From NCBI RefSeq assembly GCF_900220975.1, contig NZ_OBQD01000008.1, positions 1-64,000 on the forward strand: a stretch of DNA of 64,000 nucleotides, in the 5' to 3' direction. Positions 26,475 through 36,684 of the stretch are shown here, piece after piece. Source of the stretch: Rhizobium subbaraonis (GTDB lineage Bacteria > Pseudomonadota > Alphaproteobacteria > Rhizobiales > Rhizobiaceae). Under the pieces are notes generated by a model, which was not told the DNA's origin, did not search any database, and worked only from the letters and a program-made list of their open reading frames with translations. The position numbers and the translations under genes are program-made. Position 1 is the stretch's first letter. Every line of letters begins with the position of its first letter.

Positions 26475-27560
26475 ATGTCCGATCTCGACACTTTGAAGCA
26501 GACCCTGTTGGCGGACGTTGCAGCCGCCGGCGATGAAGCGGCCATTGAGGCCGTGCGCGTTGCAGCCCTCGGCAAGAAGGGCTCCGTCTCCGAACTCCTG
26601 AAGACGCTCGGCACCATGACGCCGGAAGAGCGCCAGACCCGCGGCGCGGCGATCAATGCCCTGAAGAACGAACTGACAGAAGCGATTGCCGCCCGAAAGA
26701 CCGAGCTGCGGGACGCTGCGATCGCAGCCCGGCTCGTCGCCGAGACGGTCGATGTCAGCCTGCCGGTGCGTTCCTCCCCCGCCGAGCGCGGCCGCATCCA
26801 TCCGATCAGCCAGATCGTCGACGAGATCACCGCGATCTTCGCCGACATGGGCTTCTCGATCGCCGAAGGGCCGGATATCGAGACGGACTATTACAATTTC
26901 ACCGCGCTCAACTTCCCCGAGGGTCACCCGGCCCGCGAGATGCACGACACCTTCTTCTTCCCGCCGGATGGCAACGGCGAGCGCAAGGTGCTGCGCACGC
27001 ACACCTCGCCCGTTCAGGTTCGCACCATGGAGGCGCAGAAGCCGCCGATACGCATCATCATCCCGGGCAAGACTTACCGGCAGGATTCGGACGCGACCCA
27101 TTCGCCGATGTTCCATCAGGTGGAAGGGCTCGTGGTCGACAAGACCGCGAACGTCGCCAACATGCGCTGGGTGCTGGAGGAGTTCTGCAAGGCCTTCTTC
27201 GAGGTCGACAGCGTGACGATGCGTTTCCGCCCGTCGTTCTTCCCCTTCACCGAGCCCTCCTTCGAGGTCGACATCCAGTGCGACCGCTCTTCGGGCCCGA
27301 TCGTCAAGTTCGGGGAGGGAACGGACTGGATGGAGATCCTCGGCTGCGGCATGGTCCATCCGAACGTGCTGCGCGCCGGCGGTCTCGATCCGGACGAATA
27401 CCAGGGCTTCGCCTGGGGCATGGGGCTCGACCGCATCGCCATGCTGAAATACGGCATGCCGGACCTGCGCGACTTCTTCAACGCCGACGTCCGCTGGATG
27501 AACCACTACGGCTTCCGCCCGCTCGACGTGCCGACCCTGTTCGGCGGCCTCAGTGCTTAA
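26475..27560 (+). CDS. pheS: phenylalanine-tRNA ligase alpha subunit
   Basis: The catalytic alpha subunit (361 aa) of the alpha2-beta2 enzyme that charges tRNA-Phe. A coiled-coil tRNA-binding arm covers about the first 90 residues. The class II core shows [42 protein letters not shown]-type motif 2 ([14 protein letters not shown]), [26 protein letters not shown] and the motif 3 region [17 protein letters not shown]. It lies 25 bases before pheT, in the conserved order infC, rpmI, rplT, pheS, pheT. Confidence 0.98.
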   Translation: MSDLDTLKQTLLADVAAAGDEAAIEAVRVAALGKKGSVSELLKTLGTMTPEERQTRGAAINALKNELTEAIAARKTELRDAAIAARLVAETVDVSLPVRSSPAERGRIHPISQIVDEITAIFADMGFSIAEGPDIETDYYNFTALNFPEGHPAREMHDTFFFPPDGNGERKVLRTHTSPVQVRTMEAQKPPIRIIIPGKTYRQDSDATHSPMFHQVEGLVVDKTANVANMRWVLEEFCKAFFEVDSVTMRFRPSFFPFTEPSFEVDIQCDRSSGPIVKFGEGTDWMEILGCGMVHPNVLRAGGLDPDEYQGFAWGMGLDRIAMLKYGMPDLRDFFNADVRWMNHYGFRPLDVPTLFGGLSA

Positions 27561-27585
27561 GTCGCGCGCGTAAGGATCAGAAACG

Positions 27586-30012
27586 ATGAAATTCACACTC
27601 TCCTGGCTGAAAGAGCATCTGGAAACGGACGCCTCGCTCGAACAGATCTGCGAACGCCTGACCGCGATCGGGCTCGAGGTCGAGGATGTCGACGACAAGG
27701 CCTCGTTCAAACCGTTCGTCATCGCCAAGGTGGTCTCCGCCGAACAACATCCGAACGCCGACAAGCTGCGCGTGCTGATGGTGGACACAGGCTCGGGCGC
27801 ACCGGTGCAGGTCGTCTGCGGTGCGCCGAACGCGCGCACCGGCCTCGTCGGCGCCTTCGCCGCTCCCGGCACCTATGTGCCTGGCATCGACGTGACGCTT
27901 TCCGTCGGCAACATCCGCGGCGTCGAAAGCCGCGGCATGATGTGCTCGGAAAAGGAACTGGAGATGTCGGACAATCATGACGGCATCATCGATCTGCCGG
28001 CGGATGCGCCGGTCGGGACCAGCTTCGCCTCCTATGTGGGCCTCGACGATCCGGTCATCGAGATCAATCTGACGCCGAACCGCCCAGACTGCACCAGCGT
28101 CTACGGCATTGCCCGCGACCTGGCCGCCTCCGGTCTCGGCACGCTGAAGGCGCCGAAGGTACCGACCTTTGCCGTGGAAGGCGAGACCCCGGTGAAGGTG
28201 GCGCTGGAACTCGGCGAGGATACCCATCTCTGCCCCGGCTTCGCTCTCCGCCTCGTGCGCGGCGTCAGGAATGGCCCGAGCCCGCGCTGGATGCAGCAGC
28301 GGCTGCTGGCGATCGGCCTGCGCCCGATCAATGCGCTGGTCGACATCACCAACTACATGACCTTCGATCAGGGCCGCCCCATGCACGTCTTCGACGCGGC
28401 GAAGGTCAGGGGCAACCTGATCGTCCGCCGGGCGAAGGAGGGCGAAACCGTGCTGGCGCTCGACCAGCGTGAATACACGCTGTCGCCGGCCAATGTCGTG
28501 ATCGCTGACGACAACGGCATCGAGTCCATCGGCGGCGTCATGGGTGGCGAGCATTCGGGTTGCGACGAGAACACGACCGATGTGCTTATCGAATCGGCTC
28601 TGTGGGACCCGATGAACATCGCCCGCACGGGCCGCATGCTCGGCATCATCACCGATGCGCGCTATCGTTTCGAGCGCGGCGTCGATCCGGAATACATGCT
28701 CCCCGGCCTGGAGCGGACGACCGAGCTCGTGCTGCAGCTTTGCGGCGGCACGGCGGCAAAGGCGGACGTGGTCGGCTACAGGGGCTACGAGCCGAAGTCG
28801 ATCGATTTGCCGGTATCCGAGGTGAAGCGCCTGACAGGGCTCGAGGTCTCGTCGGAGGAAAGCCGCGAGATCCTGACGAAGCTCGGCTTCGGCGTGACAG
28901 GTGCAGGCGAGCGGTTGACCGTCACGGTTCCATCCTGGCGCCCGGATGTGGACGGCAAGGCCGATCTCGTGGAGGAGGTCATGCGCATCCACGGCGTCGA
29001 CAAGATCCATGCCGAACCGCTGCCGAGCCACGGAAGCGTCAATGGCAAGATCCTGACGACGCTGCAGATCCGTTCGCGGCAGGCAAAGCGCGCGCTCGCC
29101 TCCCGTGGCATGATGGAGGCTGTCACCTGGTCGTTCATCCCGAAGGCGCAGGCCGAGCTTTTCGGCGGTGGCGCCCCGGAACTGGCACTGTCGAACCCTA
29201 TTGCTGCCGACATGTCGGATATGCGCCCCTCGCTGCTGCCGGGTCTTCTGGTCGCCGCCCAGCGCAACGCCGACAAGGGTCACGGCGACGTTGCGATCTT
29301 CGAGGTCTCGGGAACCTATGAGAACGACCGGCCGGAAGGCCAGCGGCGCGTCGCAGGCGGCGTGCGTCGCGGCACGGCGTCGCTCGCCGGTGCCGGGCGG
29401 CTGTGGTCGAATGCGGCCAAAGGCGGCGGCAAGCCCGTCGACGTCTTCGACGCCAAGGCCGATGCACTGGCCGTCATCGAGGCCTGCGGCCTGCCGATGG
29501 CCAATGTCCAGATCGAGCCCGGCGGCCCGGCGTGGTACCATCCTGGCCGCTCGGGCACGATCAAGATGGGTCCGAAGATCGTGCTTGGCTATTTCGGAGA
29601 GTTCCATCCGAAGACGCTGGCGGCCCTCGATGTTTCAGGCGCGCTCGCCGGTTTCGAGATCTTCGTCGACGCGATGCCGGAACCAAAGAAGAAGGCGACG
29701 CGAACGAAGCCCGCGCTCGACCTGTCGCCGTTCCAGGCGGTTCGGCGCGACTTCGCCTTCGTCGTGGACAAAGCCGTCGAAGCGGGCGCGATCGTGCGCG
29801 CAGCAACGGGTGCCGACCGCAAGCTCGTTACCGCCGTCAATGTCTTTGACGTCTTCGAGGGAGCGTCCGTTGGCGAAGGCAAGAAGTCGATCGCGATCGA
29901 GGTCGTCATCCAGCCCACCGACAAGACGCTGACGGACGAGGATTTCGAGGCCCTGACCGCCAAGATCGTCGCCAATGTCGCAAAGACCACCGGCGGGGTC
30001 TTGCGCGCCTGA
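27586..30012 (+). CDS. pheT: phenylalanine-tRNA ligase beta subunit
   Basis: The beta subunit (808 aa), which binds tRNA and edits Tyr-tRNA(Phe). Visible domains in order: an EMAP-type tRNA-binding domain (about 40-155, [20 protein letters not shown]), the B3/B4 editing domain (about 205-400, [19 protein letters not shown]), the B5 domain (about 405-475), a synthetase-like domain, and a C-terminal anticodon-binding FDX-ACB domain (about 710-808, [16 protein letters not shown]). Length and order match the family. It forms a heterotetramer with PheS. Confidence 0.97.
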   Translation: MKFTLSWLKEHLETDASLEQICERLTAIGLEVEDVDDKASFKPFVIAKVVSAEQHPNADKLRVLMVDTGSGAPVQVVCGAPNARTGLVGAFAAPGTYVPGIDVTLSVGNIRGVESRGMMCSEKELEMSDNHDGIIDLPADAPVGTSFASYVGLDDPVIEINLTPNRPDCTSVYGIARDLAASGLGTLKAPKVPTFAVEGETPVKVALELGEDTHLCPGFALRLVRGVRNGPSPRWMQQRLLAIGLRPINALVDITNYMTFDQGRPMHVFDAAKVRGNLIVRRAKEGETVLALDQREYTLSPANVVIADDNGIESIGGVMGGEHSGCDENTTDVLIESALWDPMNIARTGRMLGIITDARYRFERGVDPEYMLPGLERTTELVLQLCGGTAAKADVVGYRGYEPKSIDLPVSEVKRLTGLEVSSEESREILTKLGFGVTGAGERLTVTVPSWRPDVDGKADLVEEVMRIHGVDKIHAEPLPSHGSVNGKILTTLQIRSRQAKRALASRGMMEAVTWSFIPKAQAELFGGGAPELALSNPIAADMSDMRPSLLPGLLVAAQRNADKGHGDVAIFEVSGTYENDRPEGQRRVAGGVRRGTASLAGAGRLWSNAAKGGGKPVDVFDAKADALAVIEACGLPMANVQIEPGGPAWYHPGRSGTIKMGPKIVLGYFGEFHPKTLAALDVSGALAGFEIFVDAMPEPKKKATRTKPALDLSPFQAVRRDFAFVVDKAVEAGAIVRAATGADRKLVTAVNVFDVFEGASVGEGKKSIAIEVVIQPTDKTLTDEDFEALTAKIVANVAKTTGGVLRA

Positions 30013-30246
30013 GCCTGACCCGCTGAGGCTCGATACTGGGCTTCGGGACCGGACTGCCGTTTCCCGGAGCCGAAATGACGGGCAGGGCTATCCGCCGGCC
30101 GCTTCGCATGCAGGCGGTGGAAGAGACCCGTGATACGTCCCGTCGTCCGCCTGCCTTTCGGCATCGGTTGGATGCTGAAGTTGTGCTGTGGGCCATCCCT
30201 CCCGTCATTCCAGCCCGCCCCGGCGCCTGACGCCGGGTGGGATATG

Positions 30247-30747
30247 TCAGGCGGCCTTGACAGCCTTCTTGTTGGAGTTCGCCACGGCGAGCTTCGTCAG
30301 GTCGCTGTCGGTCTGGCCCTCTTCCTGCAGCGTTGCATCGAGAAGCTTGACCGCCTCCTTGTGGCCGAGCGTTTGCGCCCAGGTCTTCAGCGTTCCGTAG
30401 CGCGAGATCTCGTAGTGCTCGACGGCCTGGGCGGCCGAGATCAGGCCGGCATCCAGCGCAGCGGTGCCCTTGAATTCCTCCAGGATCTCCTCGCCCTCGG
30501 CGAGAATGCCTTCGATCGCTTCGCAGGTCTTGCCCTGGGCACGCTTGCCGATGATCTCGAACACCTGCTGCAGGCGCTCGACCTGGCCCTGCGTCTGCTC
30601 CCTGTGCTTTTCGAAGGCAGCCTTCAGTTCGGCCGACTGCGCGCCGCGCGCCATCTTGGGAAGTGCCTTCAGGATCTGCCGTTCCGCATAGTAGATGTCC
30701 TTCAGGGTGTCGTAGAAGAGATCATCCAATGTCTTTTCCTTGGCCAT
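30247..30747 (-). CDS. YciF-like ferritin-like stress protein (DUF892)
   Basis: A 166-aa four-helix-bundle protein. It starts KTLDDLFYDTLKDIYYAERQ with the di-iron type Glu and has EKHREQTQGQVERLQQVFE and AQAVEHYEISRYGTLKTWA, the two halves of the DUF892/YciF signature. Relatives are induced by general stress in many proteobacteria, but their biochemical role is unsettled. ATG 30747 is used because the earlier frame to 30810 lacks family sequence. The C-terminus is Lys/Ala rich. It is a single-gene unit. Confidence 0.9.
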   Translation of the reverse strand: MAKEKTLDDLFYDTLKDIYYAERQILKALPKMARGAQSAELKAAFEKHREQTQGQVERLQQVFEIIGKRAQGKTCEAIEGILAEGEEILEEFKGTAALDAGLISAAQAVEHYEISRYGTLKTWAQTLGHKEAVKLLDATLQEEGQTDSDLTKLAVANSNKKAVKAA

Positions 30748-30910
30748 CTGCCTCGTCCTTCCGTCAGTGTGAGAGAACGTCACGCTGTTGTGACCTAACG
30801 TCAACGGCAAGGCGGCGCAGATGTTCCGGGATGATGCAGACTTTCCCCGGGATTGCTCGCCAAAGCCGCACTGGCACGATGCGCCAGTGCGTGTCGATCT
30901 ACGGATGCGG

Positions 30911-31861
30911 TCAGACGCCGGCAGCGTCGAGTGCGGCGATCTGCCCCGGCGTCAGCCTGAGGCTGGCCGAATTGATGAGGCTCTCGATCTGCGTGAGGCT
31001 GGTCGCGCTTGCGATCGGCGCGGTGACGGCAGGCTTGGCCATCAGCCATGCCAGCGCGACCTCCGCAGGCTTTGCGCCTGCCTCTGCGCTGACCTTGTCG
31101 AGCGCAGCAAGGATGCGCATGCCCTTGTCGTCGAGGTAGTGCGCGACCCCTTCGCCGCGGGCGGCGGCCTTTGTATCGGCGGGCGAGCGATACTTTCCGC
31201 TGAGGAAACCGCTCGCCAGGCTGAAGTAGGTGATGACGCCGATGTTCTCGCGCAGGCAGAGTTCGGCAAGCTGGCCTTCGAACCCGGAGCGGTCGTAGAG
31301 ATTGTACTCGGGCTGAAGGGCGGCGTAGCGCGGCAGGCCGGCGGCCTCGGCTGCATCGAAGGATGCCTGCAACTGTGCGGCATCGAGGTTGGAGGCGCCG
31401 AAGGCCCGCACCTTGCCCGCCTTGACCAGCGCCGCATGGGCTTCCAGCGTTTCCTCGTAAGGTGTGCGCTCGTCCGGCCAGTGCGAGAGATAGAGATCGA
31501 TGTGATCGGTCTGCAGCCTTTTCAGCGACGCCTCGACCGCTTCCGCGATCCAGGTCTTCGAAAGGTCGCGATGACCCTGCCCCATGTCGGAACCGACCTT
31601 GGTGATCAGGACGACACTGTCGCGCGCCACGCCGGATTGCTTCAGCCATTTGCCGATGATGGTCTCCGATTCGCCGCCGCTGTTTCCGGGTACCCAGCGG
31701 GAGTAGACGTCGGCGGTGTCAATCGCGTTGAATCCGGCGCCGACGAAGGCGTCGAGCAGCGCAAACGAGGTCTTCTCGTCAGCGGTCCAGCCAAAGACGT
31801 TACCGCCGAAGACGAGGGGCGCGATGTCGAGGCCGGTGCGACCGAGCGAGCGCTTCTGCAT
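30911..31861 (-). CDS. aldo/keto reductase
   Basis: An NADPH-dependent TIM-barrel oxidoreductase of 316 aa in the YajO/Tas-like branch. The start is LGRTGLDIAPLVFGGNVFGW. The catalytic tetrad is recognisable: Asp and Tyr in AIDTADVYSRW, Lys in VVLITKVGSDMG, and His in DLYLSHWPD. The phosphate-binding end PIASATSLTQIESLINS is intact. It is divergent from the Gfo/Idh gene at 32028, a common pairing for sugar or polyol catabolism. Substrate unknown. Confidence 0.92.
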   Translation of the reverse strand: MQKRSLGRTGLDIAPLVFGGNVFGWTADEKTSFALLDAFVGAGFNAIDTADVYSRWVPGNSGGESETIIGKWLKQSGVARDSVVLITKVGSDMGQGHRDLSKTWIAEAVEASLKRLQTDHIDLYLSHWPDERTPYEETLEAHAALVKAGKVRAFGASNLDAAQLQASFDAAEAAGLPRYAALQPEYNLYDRSGFEGQLAELCLRENIGVITYFSLASGFLSGKYRSPADTKAAARGEGVAHYLDDKGMRILAALDKVSAEAGAKPAEVALAWLMAKPAVTAPIASATSLTQIESLINSASLRLTPGQIAALDAAGV

Positions 31862-32027
31862 GCGAGTTCTCCAAATTTCTCTGATGAAACAATCGAGGCG
31901 GGCGATCGGTAGAGTAGGGCGAGATCACGACATGTACACCCAGTCACGTGGAAATTTTGCCGGCCGCCGCCCTTGCTAGGCACGTACCTCACGACTAGTC
32001 TTCGACCCGTTTCAAGGAGGAGCTCCC

Positions 32028-33014
32028 ATGCTGCGTTTCGGTATTCTCTCGACGGCCAAGATCGGCCGCGAACTGGTCGTGCCTGCCATTCAGGACGCAG
32101 AGAATTGCGTGGTTACGGCAATAGCCAGCCGCGATATCGCGAAGGCCCGCGCGATGGCTGCCCGCTTCTCGGTGCCGCACGCCTTCGGCTCCTACGAGGA
32201 AATGCTGGCATCCGACACGATCGACGCCGTCTATATCCCCCTGCCGACCTCGCAGCATGCTGAATGGACGATCAAGGCCGCCGACGCCGGCAAGCATGTC
32301 CTTTGCGAAAAGCCGATCGCGCTGAAGGCATCGGAGATCGACGCGCTGATCGCGGCCCGCGACCGCAACAAGGTGGTGGTGTCCGAGGCGTACATGGTCA
32401 CCTATGCGCCCGTGTGGCGCAAGGTGCGCGAGCTTTTGCAGGAGGGAGCGATCGGCAAGCTCCGCCACGTCCAGGGCGCCTTCACCTATTTCAACCGTGA
32501 TCCCGGCAATATGCGCAACATTCCGGCACTCGGCGGTGGCGGTCTGCCGGATATCGGCGTCTATCCCGCGATCACGACCCGTTTCGCCACCGGCAAGGAG
32601 CCGATCCGGGTGCAGGCGTCGACGGAGCGCGATCCGGAGTTCGGCACCGACATCTATTCGAGCGTGCGTGCGGATTTCGGCGATTTCGAATTGAGCTTCT
32701 ATGTCTCCACCCAGCTGGCGGCCCGTCAGGTGATGGTGTTCCATGGCGACAAGGGCTTCATCGAGGTGAAATCGCCCTTCAACGCCGATCGCTACGGCGC
32801 TGAGGAGCTCGAGCTGACCAACCAGAACCACGCCCTGTCGCAGCTGTTCCGTTTTCAGGATTCGCGCCAGTACAAGCTGGAGGCGGAGGCCTTCTCCCGC
32901 GCGGCCGCCGGAGCGGTAGAGGAAGTGGTCCCGCTCGAAAGCTCCGTCAGGAACCAGAAGCTGATCGACGCCATCTATCGCGCCAGCGACAAGGATGGCT
33001 GGGAGACGGTCTGA
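32028..33014 (+). CDS. Gfo/Idh/MocA family oxidoreductase
   Basis: A complete 328-aa NAD(P)-dependent sugar or inositol-type dehydrogenase. The N-terminal Rossmann fold reads [19 protein letters not shown], followed by [17 protein letters not shown] with the EKP catalytic lysine, and the C-terminal domain has [14 protein letters not shown] and [19 protein letters not shown]. Unlike the chimera at 4119, both domains are present. It does not resemble WbpB closely enough to replace the missing part. AAGGAGGAG is a strong ribosome site. Confidence 0.92.
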   Translation: MLRFGILSTAKIGRELVVPAIQDAENCVVTAIASRDIAKARAMAARFSVPHAFGSYEEMLASDTIDAVYIPLPTSQHAEWTIKAADAGKHVLCEKPIALKASEIDALIAARDRNKVVVSEAYMVTYAPVWRKVRELLQEGAIGKLRHVQGAFTYFNRDPGNMRNIPALGGGGLPDIGVYPAITTRFATGKEPIRVQASTERDPEFGTDIYSSVRADFGDFELSFYVSTQLAARQVMVFHGDKGFIEVKSPFNADRYGAEELELTNQNHALSQLFRFQDSRQYKLEAEAFSRAAAGAVEEVVPLESSVRNQKLIDAIYRASDKDGWETV

Positions 33015-33066
33015 CACGCTCGTCCGTCTCCCTGAGAGTCCCGGCCGAGCAATCGGCCTTGTCGCA

Positions 33067-33468
33067 TCACGCCCCTGTCTGCCGGCGCCAGCCAACAAGC
33101 TTCAGGAGCATGATATCGAGTACGGCCAGTGCCACGAGCGCGATCGCCGCCATGCCGAGCGTCGAAAGCTGCTCCCGGGCCATAAGGAGGATGGCGGCGC
33201 TCGCGAGCACCCAGAGCCCGTCGCCGGCAATGGCGATGCCGATGGCGGCCGCGCGCGGTTGCGCCGGTCGCCCCGCGGCGAGATGGAACACGCCCCATCC
33301 GAGGAGGAACAGGCCGACCGAGCCGACGATTGCGGGATCGACGGAAGCCCCGAGCAAGCCGGCGATCGGCCCGGCAAGGGCTACCAGCCCGGCGCCGGCC
33401 ACGAGCGAAAAGGCGCCGTCGGCGAGCATGACGGCCTTAAGGAGGTTGCGGTTGAGGTTTGCAAACAT
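33067..33468 (-). CDS. small four-helix membrane protein of unknown function
   Basis: A 133-aa protein that is mostly four hydrophobic segments (around residues 12-35, 42-63, 72-95 and 102-123) with an Arg-rich C-terminus. I recognise no named family. The gene is divergent from a MmyB-type regulator at 33595, and the two share a 127-base region carrying a perfect palindrome. It is probably that regulator's target. Confidence 0.65.
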   Translation of the reverse strand: MFANLNRNLLKAVMLADGAFSLVAGAGLVALAGPIAGLLGASVDPAIVGSVGLFLLGWGVFHLAAGRPAQPRAAAIGIAIAGDGLWVLASAAILLMAREQLSTLGMAAIALVALAVLDIMLLKLVGWRRQTGA

Positions 33469-33526
33469 GGGGATCGTCCTTTCGTTGCTGATGGCCCGAT
33501 CCTCCAGAAGCTGCCGATCAGAAACA

Positions 33527-33543
33527 ATTACCTTGGAGGTAAT
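33527..33543. promoter_or_regulatory. palindromic operator candidate between membrane protein and XRE regulator
   Basis: Perfect 7-base arms ATTACCT and AGGTAAT around TGG. It sits midway between the divergent starts at 33468 and 33595, where an autoregulating helix-turn-helix protein would bind. No other palindrome of this quality is in the gap. Confidence 0.6.
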
Positions 33544-33594
33544 GGATTTTCGCCCCGATCCGTCGTCTCCTGCTTGCGACGCAGGGAGGTGTCG

Positions 33595-34392
33595 ATGGAG
33601 TTCGGTGAACGGTTAAAGGAATGGCGCACCCACAGGCGCCTGAGCCAGATGCAGCTTGCCGCCGAAGCCGGCATCTCGACGCGCCATCTTTCCTTCCTCG
33701 AGACGGGCCGGTCTCGGCCGTCTGAGGGGATGATCCTGCGCCTGTCGGATGTACTGGCAATCCCCGCGCGCGACCAGGGCATTCTCTTTTCGACGGCCGG
33801 TTTTCGGCCCCGACTGGAAACCCGGCCGGCAACGGCCCTGGATGCGATGCCAAGTGCGGTCAAGGAGGCGATCAGCCTGATTCTTGCGCGCCACGATCCC
33901 TATCCCGGCGTCGTTTTCGACCACGATTACAACGTGCTTGCCGCGAACGGCGCGCTTGAGGGGCTGGCTGCAATGGCAGGCCTCGCATTACGGCCCGGCG
34001 ACAATTTCCTCGATGCCTATCTCGGCCCGTCGCCCCTGCGTTCCATCATCCTCAACTGGGAACAGACGGCCGCCGACCTTTTCCATCGCATCCGGGCCGA
34101 CGCCTGGCTGCAGGGGCCGCGCAGCGCGCTTGCGCGGCGGATCGAGCGGCTGGCGGCGGATGGGGACGTGCGCGCAGCACTGGAAGCCTTCCCGCAAAGC
34201 GAGCGGCTGCCCGTTCTTCCGGTCGAGATCGGCATGGGAAAGACACGGCTCTCCTTCATCACCACGCTGACATCGTTCGGCTCGGCACAGGACGCCCTGG
34301 TGCAAGGCGTCCTGATCGAATCCTTCTTTCCGGCGGACGAACAGACGCGCAGGCACTTCGAAAGCGGGCCTTCGAACAGGAGCATAGCCTAG
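33595..34392 (+). CDS. XRE-family regulator with MmyB-like ligand domain
   Basis: A 265-aa repressor-type regulator. Residues 1-60 form an XRE helix-turn-helix (RLKEWRTHRRLSQMQLAAEA, GISTRHLSFLETGRSRPS). The rest matches the MmyB ligand-binding region: FDHDYNVLAANGALEGLAAM, GDNFLDAYLGPSPLRSIILN, and LRADAWLQ-like stretches. Such proteins bind small lipophilic ligands in Streptomyces, but ligands in rhizobia are unknown. GGGAGGT precedes ATG 33595. It likely controls the divergent membrane-protein gene and itself. Confidence 0.88.
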   Translation: MEFGERLKEWRTHRRLSQMQLAAEAGISTRHLSFLETGRSRPSEGMILRLSDVLAIPARDQGILFSTAGFRPRLETRPATALDAMPSAVKEAISLILARHDPYPGVVFDHDYNVLAANGALEGLAAMAGLALRPGDNFLDAYLGPSPLRSIILNWEQTAADLFHRIRADAWLQGPRSALARRIERLAADGDVRAALEAFPQSERLPVLPVEIGMGKTRLSFITTLTSFGSAQDALVQGVLIESFFPADEQTRRHFESGPSNRSIA

Positions 34393-34485
34393 CGGTGGCG
34401 ACGCTGCGCCGTCATCGGCATGTCTTTCCGGGGACGGCGTCCCCGGCCTACTGGTCAGCCGCGCCACCGCCGGTCAAAATAGGGC

Positions 34486-36099
34486 ATGAGCATGTTTCCG
34501 GATAATGATTCGCCCACCAACCTCGCGGAATATTCCGTTTCGGAGCTTTCCGGCTCGATCAAGCGTACGGTCGAGCAGGCCTTCGACCAGATTAGGGTGC
34601 GCGGCGAGATTTCCGGCTATCGCGGGCCGCATTCGTCCGGTCATGCCTATTTCAGCCTGAAGGACGACCGGGCCCGCATCGACGCGGTTATCTGGAAAGG
34701 CAGCTTCTCGCGCCTCCGCTTCCGCCCCGAGGAGGGCATGGAGGTCATTGCCACCGGCAAGGTCACCACTTTCCCGGGATCGTCGAAGTACCAGATCGTG
34801 ATCGAGACGCTGGAGCCGGCCGGGGCCGGCGCGCTGATGGCTCTCCTGGAGGAGCGGCGGCGCAAGCTGGCGGCGGAGGGGCTGTTCGACGCGGGCCGCA
34901 AGCGGCCGCTTCCGTTCCTGCCGCCTGTGATCGGCGTCGTCACCTCGCCGACCGGCGCGGTCATTCGCGATATCCTGCACCGGATCGCGGATCGCTTTCC
35001 GGTCCACGTCCTGGTCTGGCCGGTGAAGGTGCAGGGCGAAGGCTCGGGCGAGGAGGTGGCAGCTGCCATTCGCGGCTTCAACGCGCTTGTGCCGGGCGGG
35101 GCGATCCCGCGGCCCGATGTCCTGATCGTGGCGCGTGGCGGCGGCAGCCTTGAGGATCTCTGGAGCTTCAACGACGAGATCGTCGTCCGGGCCGCCGCGG
35201 CCTCCGAAATACCGCTGATATCGGCCGTCGGCCACGAGACCGACTGGACGCTGATCGATCATGCCGCCGACCGGCGCGCGCCGACGCCGACGGGGGCGGC
35301 GGAAATGGCCGTACCGGTAAAGGCCGACCTCGAGGCGGCCGTCGCGGCCCTTGCCGCCCGGCTGCGCGGGGCGGCGGTGCGCCAGATGGATGGCCGCCGC
35401 CAGGGCCTGCGGGCGCTTGCCCGCACTCTTCCTTCGCTGGACCAGCTTCTGGCGCTGCCACGCCGCCGCTTCGATGAGGCTTCCGCCGGTCTCGGGCGCG
35501 GCTTGCACATGAACACGCTGAACAAGAGGCGCACCTTCGAGCGGGTTTCGGCGCATCTGCGCCCGGAGCTTCTTTCCGGCCGGCTCGTCGAGCGACGCCA
35601 GCGCGTCGTCGAAGCATTGCGGCGCGCCGAACGCGTCGTCGAAAGACGGCTCGACCAGGGGCGGGCGCGGATAACGGCGCTCGATGCGGCGCTGCGCACG
35701 ACGCCTTCGCGCATCCTCGCACGGACAGAGCGTTCGCGCGACCGGCTGAAGGGGCTGGCTCTGCGCGCCGATACGGCGCTGGCCGGGGACCTCTCGCGGC
35801 GCAAGGCGCTGCTGGGCGCGCAGGACAGGATCTTGCAGTCCCTTTCCTATCGCAACGTTCTCAGCCGCGGCTATGCGCTGGTGCGGGACGAGGCCGGACA
35901 TGCGGTCAAGCAGGCCGCCGCCGTCTCCGCAGGGGCTGTTCTCTCCATCGAATTCGCCGATGGCAAGGTCGATGCCGTCGCAGGGGCAACGGCGTCGGAG
36001 GTTGCGTCCCCGGCACCGCCCCCGCAGCCGCCAAAACGCAAGCCTGCCAAGTCCGAAGATTCAGGTTCGGCGCCGCCAAAGCAGGGATCGCTCTTCTAG
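34486..36099 (+). CDS. xseA: exodeoxyribonuclease VII large subunit
   Basis: The catalytic large subunit (537 aa) of the exonuclease that degrades single-stranded DNA with XseB. N-terminal OB fold: [35 protein letters not shown]. Catalytic core: [61 protein letters not shown] long coiled coil (about 270-440) follows. The C-terminus has about 80 extra Pro/Lys-rich residues, common in rhizobia. ATG 34486 or 34492 may be used. No xseB is in the window. Confidence 0.96.
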   Translation: MSMFPDNDSPTNLAEYSVSELSGSIKRTVEQAFDQIRVRGEISGYRGPHSSGHAYFSLKDDRARIDAVIWKGSFSRLRFRPEEGMEVIATGKVTTFPGSSKYQIVIETLEPAGAGALMALLEERRRKLAAEGLFDAGRKRPLPFLPPVIGVVTSPTGAVIRDILHRIADRFPVHVLVWPVKVQGEGSGEEVAAAIRGFNALVPGGAIPRPDVLIVARGGGSLEDLWSFNDEIVVRAAAASEIPLISAVGHETDWTLIDHAADRRAPTPTGAAEMAVPVKADLEAAVAALAARLRGAAVRQMDGRRQGLRALARTLPSLDQLLALPRRRFDEASAGLGRGLHMNTLNKRRTFERVSAHLRPELLSGRLVERRQRVVEALRRAERVVERRLDQGRARITALDAALRTTPSRILARTERSRDRLKGLALRADTALAGDLSRRKALLGAQDRILQSLSYRNVLSRGYALVRDEAGHAVKQAAAVSAGAVLSIEFADGKVDAVAGATASEVASPAPPPQPPKRKPAKSEDSGSAPPKQGSLF

Positions 36100-36122
36100 A
36101 GCGTAATGGCGGAGGCATGCCT

Positions 36123-36605
36123 TCATTCGAAGGCTGCCAGAAGCGCGCGCAAGGCCGCGTCCAGTTCCTCTCGTTGCCGGGCGTCAAGGCCATCGACCAG
36201 CCGATGCTGGTTGGCGACATGGGCTTCCACGGCGCGGTCCACGCGCTCGCGTCCTTCCGGTGTCAGGGCGATCAGCACGCTGCGGCCGTCGTCAGGATTT
36301 TTGATCCGCTCCACCAGCCCTTCCTTCTCCAGCTGATCGATCCGGTTGGTCATCGTGCCCGATGTGACCATGGTCGTCGCCAGAAGGTCTCCCGGCGAGA
36401 GCCGGAACGGCGCGCCCGATCGGCGCAGGGTTGCCAGCACGTCGAAGCCCGCAACGGACAGGCCATGCTCGGCGAGCACCTGCTCGATCTCGCGGCCGAG
36501 ATGCTGGCGTACGCGGTTCAGCCTGCCGAGCAGGGCCATCGGCCCGACGTCGAGGTCCGGCCGCTCCCGGTTCCACTGTGCGATGATGCGGTCGACATGA
36601 TCCAT
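36123..36605 (-). CDS. MarR-family transcriptional regulator
   Basis: A 160-aa winged-helix repressor: GLSVAGFDVLATLRRSGAPF, LLATTMVTSGTMTNRIDQLE as the recognition helix, and the wing RIKNPDDGRSVLIALTPEGR. A helix at each end should form the dimer interface. It is divergent from the DMT exporter gene at 36685, and the 79-base gap carries two copies of a perfect palindrome. Ligand-relieved repression of both genes is the expected scheme. Confidence 0.93.
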   Translation of the reverse strand: MDHVDRIIAQWNRERPDLDVGPMALLGRLNRVRQHLGREIEQVLAEHGLSVAGFDVLATLRRSGAPFRLSPGDLLATTMVTSGTMTNRIDQLEKEGLVERIKNPDDGRSVLIALTPEGRERVDRAVEAHVANQHRLVDGLDARQREELDAALRALLAAFE

Positions 36606-36627
36606 GCGCCGACTATCGCGGAATTTC

Positions 36628-36669
36628 TCTTGACGTCAAGATAAACCGATATATCTTGACGTCAAGATA
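36628..36669. promoter_or_regulatory. two palindromic MarR operators
   Basis: Two copies of the palindrome TCTTGACGTCAAGA lie at 36628-36641 and 36655-36668. The second is extended to an 18-bp perfect palindrome with TA ends (36652-36669). Their centres are 26 bases apart. They sit in the short gap between a MarR gene and a divergent exporter, where a MarR dimer pair would shut both promoters. The repeat TTGACG could also overlap a -35 element. Confidence 0.85.
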
Positions 36670-36684
36670 AATGGATTCGAACCG

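Noticed and set aside
25593-27872. Very long open frame (759 aa) antisense to rpmI, rplT and pheS
   Set aside because: It runs opposite to well-conserved genes in GC-rich DNA, where stops are rare on the opposite strand. No ribosome site or domain supports it.
32028-33014. Gfo/Idh/MocA gene at 32 kb as the missing WbpB
   Set aside because: It is far from the sugar locus and its C-terminal motifs differ from the WbpB-like half at 4119. Its neighbour is an aldo/keto reductase.
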